From Alphaproteobacteria bacterium (GTDB taxonomy: Bacteria; Pseudomonadota; Alphaproteobacteria; SP197): a DNA stretch of 64,000 nucleotides. Below are positions 63,678-64,000 of this stretch, piece after piece. The notes under the pieces are model-generated. The model saw nothing but the letters and a program-made list of their open reading frames with translations, made no database searches and was not told where the DNA came from. Position numbers and translations under genes: made by a program. The first letter of the stretch is position 1; each line of letters begins with the position of its first letter. The DNA is taken from assembly GCA_016869675.1 (NCBI GenBank), contig VGDP01000002.1, positions 82,001 through 146,000 on the forward strand, read 5' to 3'.

Positions 63678-64000
63678 GGGCGCGACAGCGCCTCCGTCAT
63701 CCACTGCGCGAAGCGCTGGATCGCCGGGTCCCAGTAGGGCGACAGCACGCCGCCGTCGAAGCCTGGCGAGATGCGCGCAAGCTGCATGTTCTCGACGATC
63801 AGGAAATCCTCGGTGTTGAGCTCGGCCCACATGTCGTAGACGGCCTGGCGATTCGCCTCGTACGCCGGGGCGGTCGCGCCGTCGCCGATGAAGTAGAGGT
63901 GGATGTGCTCGATGGTGCGGTTCGGCGCCACGGGGTGAAGCTGGAACACGGCCAACTGATCGGGCCAGATCTCGAAATCCAGCGTGGGGAACAGGTGGAA
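63674..64000 (-). CDS. C-terminus of a Rieske-type ring-hydroxylating oxygenase alpha subunit (cut by window edge)
   Basis: FHLFPTLDFEIWPDQLAVFQLHPVAPNRTIEHIHLYFIGDG...EDFLIVENMQLARISPGFDGGVLSPYWDPAIQRFAQWMTEAL. Confidence 0.75.
   Translation of the reverse strand, partial: FHLFPTLDFEIWPDQLAVFQLHPVAPNRTIEHIHLYFIGDGATAPAYEANRQAVYDMWAELNTEDFLIVENMQLARISPGFDGGVLSPYWDPAIQRFAQWMTEALSRP

Overview
A 64 kb, high-GC window that looks alphaproteobacterial (Rhodospirillales-like by gene style; this is inference). It is dominated by catabolic and transport operons. They include an oligopeptide ABC transporter, a DMGDH-like FAD/GcvT oxidoreductase, and a Rieske oxygenase coupled to a TMADH-like flavoenzyme. 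There are also an enolase-superfamily enzyme, a formaldehyde-activating enzyme, a class I fumarase, an oxalyl-CoA-synthetase-like ligase, a GGT, an HpnN-like RND protein and sulfoacetaldehyde acetyltransferase (xsc). Further along are a polyamine-type ABC transporter followed by a SelA-like PLP enzyme, an SDR-BtpA-FGGY kinase-Rdx operon, and a Rieske / B12-diol-dehydratase-like / amidohydrolase / TPP-enzyme operon at the right edge. No rRNA, tRNA, CRISPR array, prophage or complete transposon was recognised. The most unusual property is how many genes are broken. Four in-frame TAG codons interrupt three otherwise conserved genes. Single-base frameshifts are often at C/G homopolymers and one hits the third zinc-ligand codon of a serralysin. 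Internal deletions affect a DegT aminotransferase, a SelA-like paralogue and a diol dehydratase large subunit. There is a DNRLRE-like/glutamine-synthetase fusion scar, and an IS21-like remnant sits between two 5'-truncated divergent genes. Palindromic repeat elements and strong intergenic hairpins are also present. No clearly new defence or mobile system was found. The best candidates for novelty are two uncharacterised catabolic operons (Rieske + diol dehydratase; SDR/BtpA/FGGY/Rdx) and the clustered gene-decay/amber pattern.
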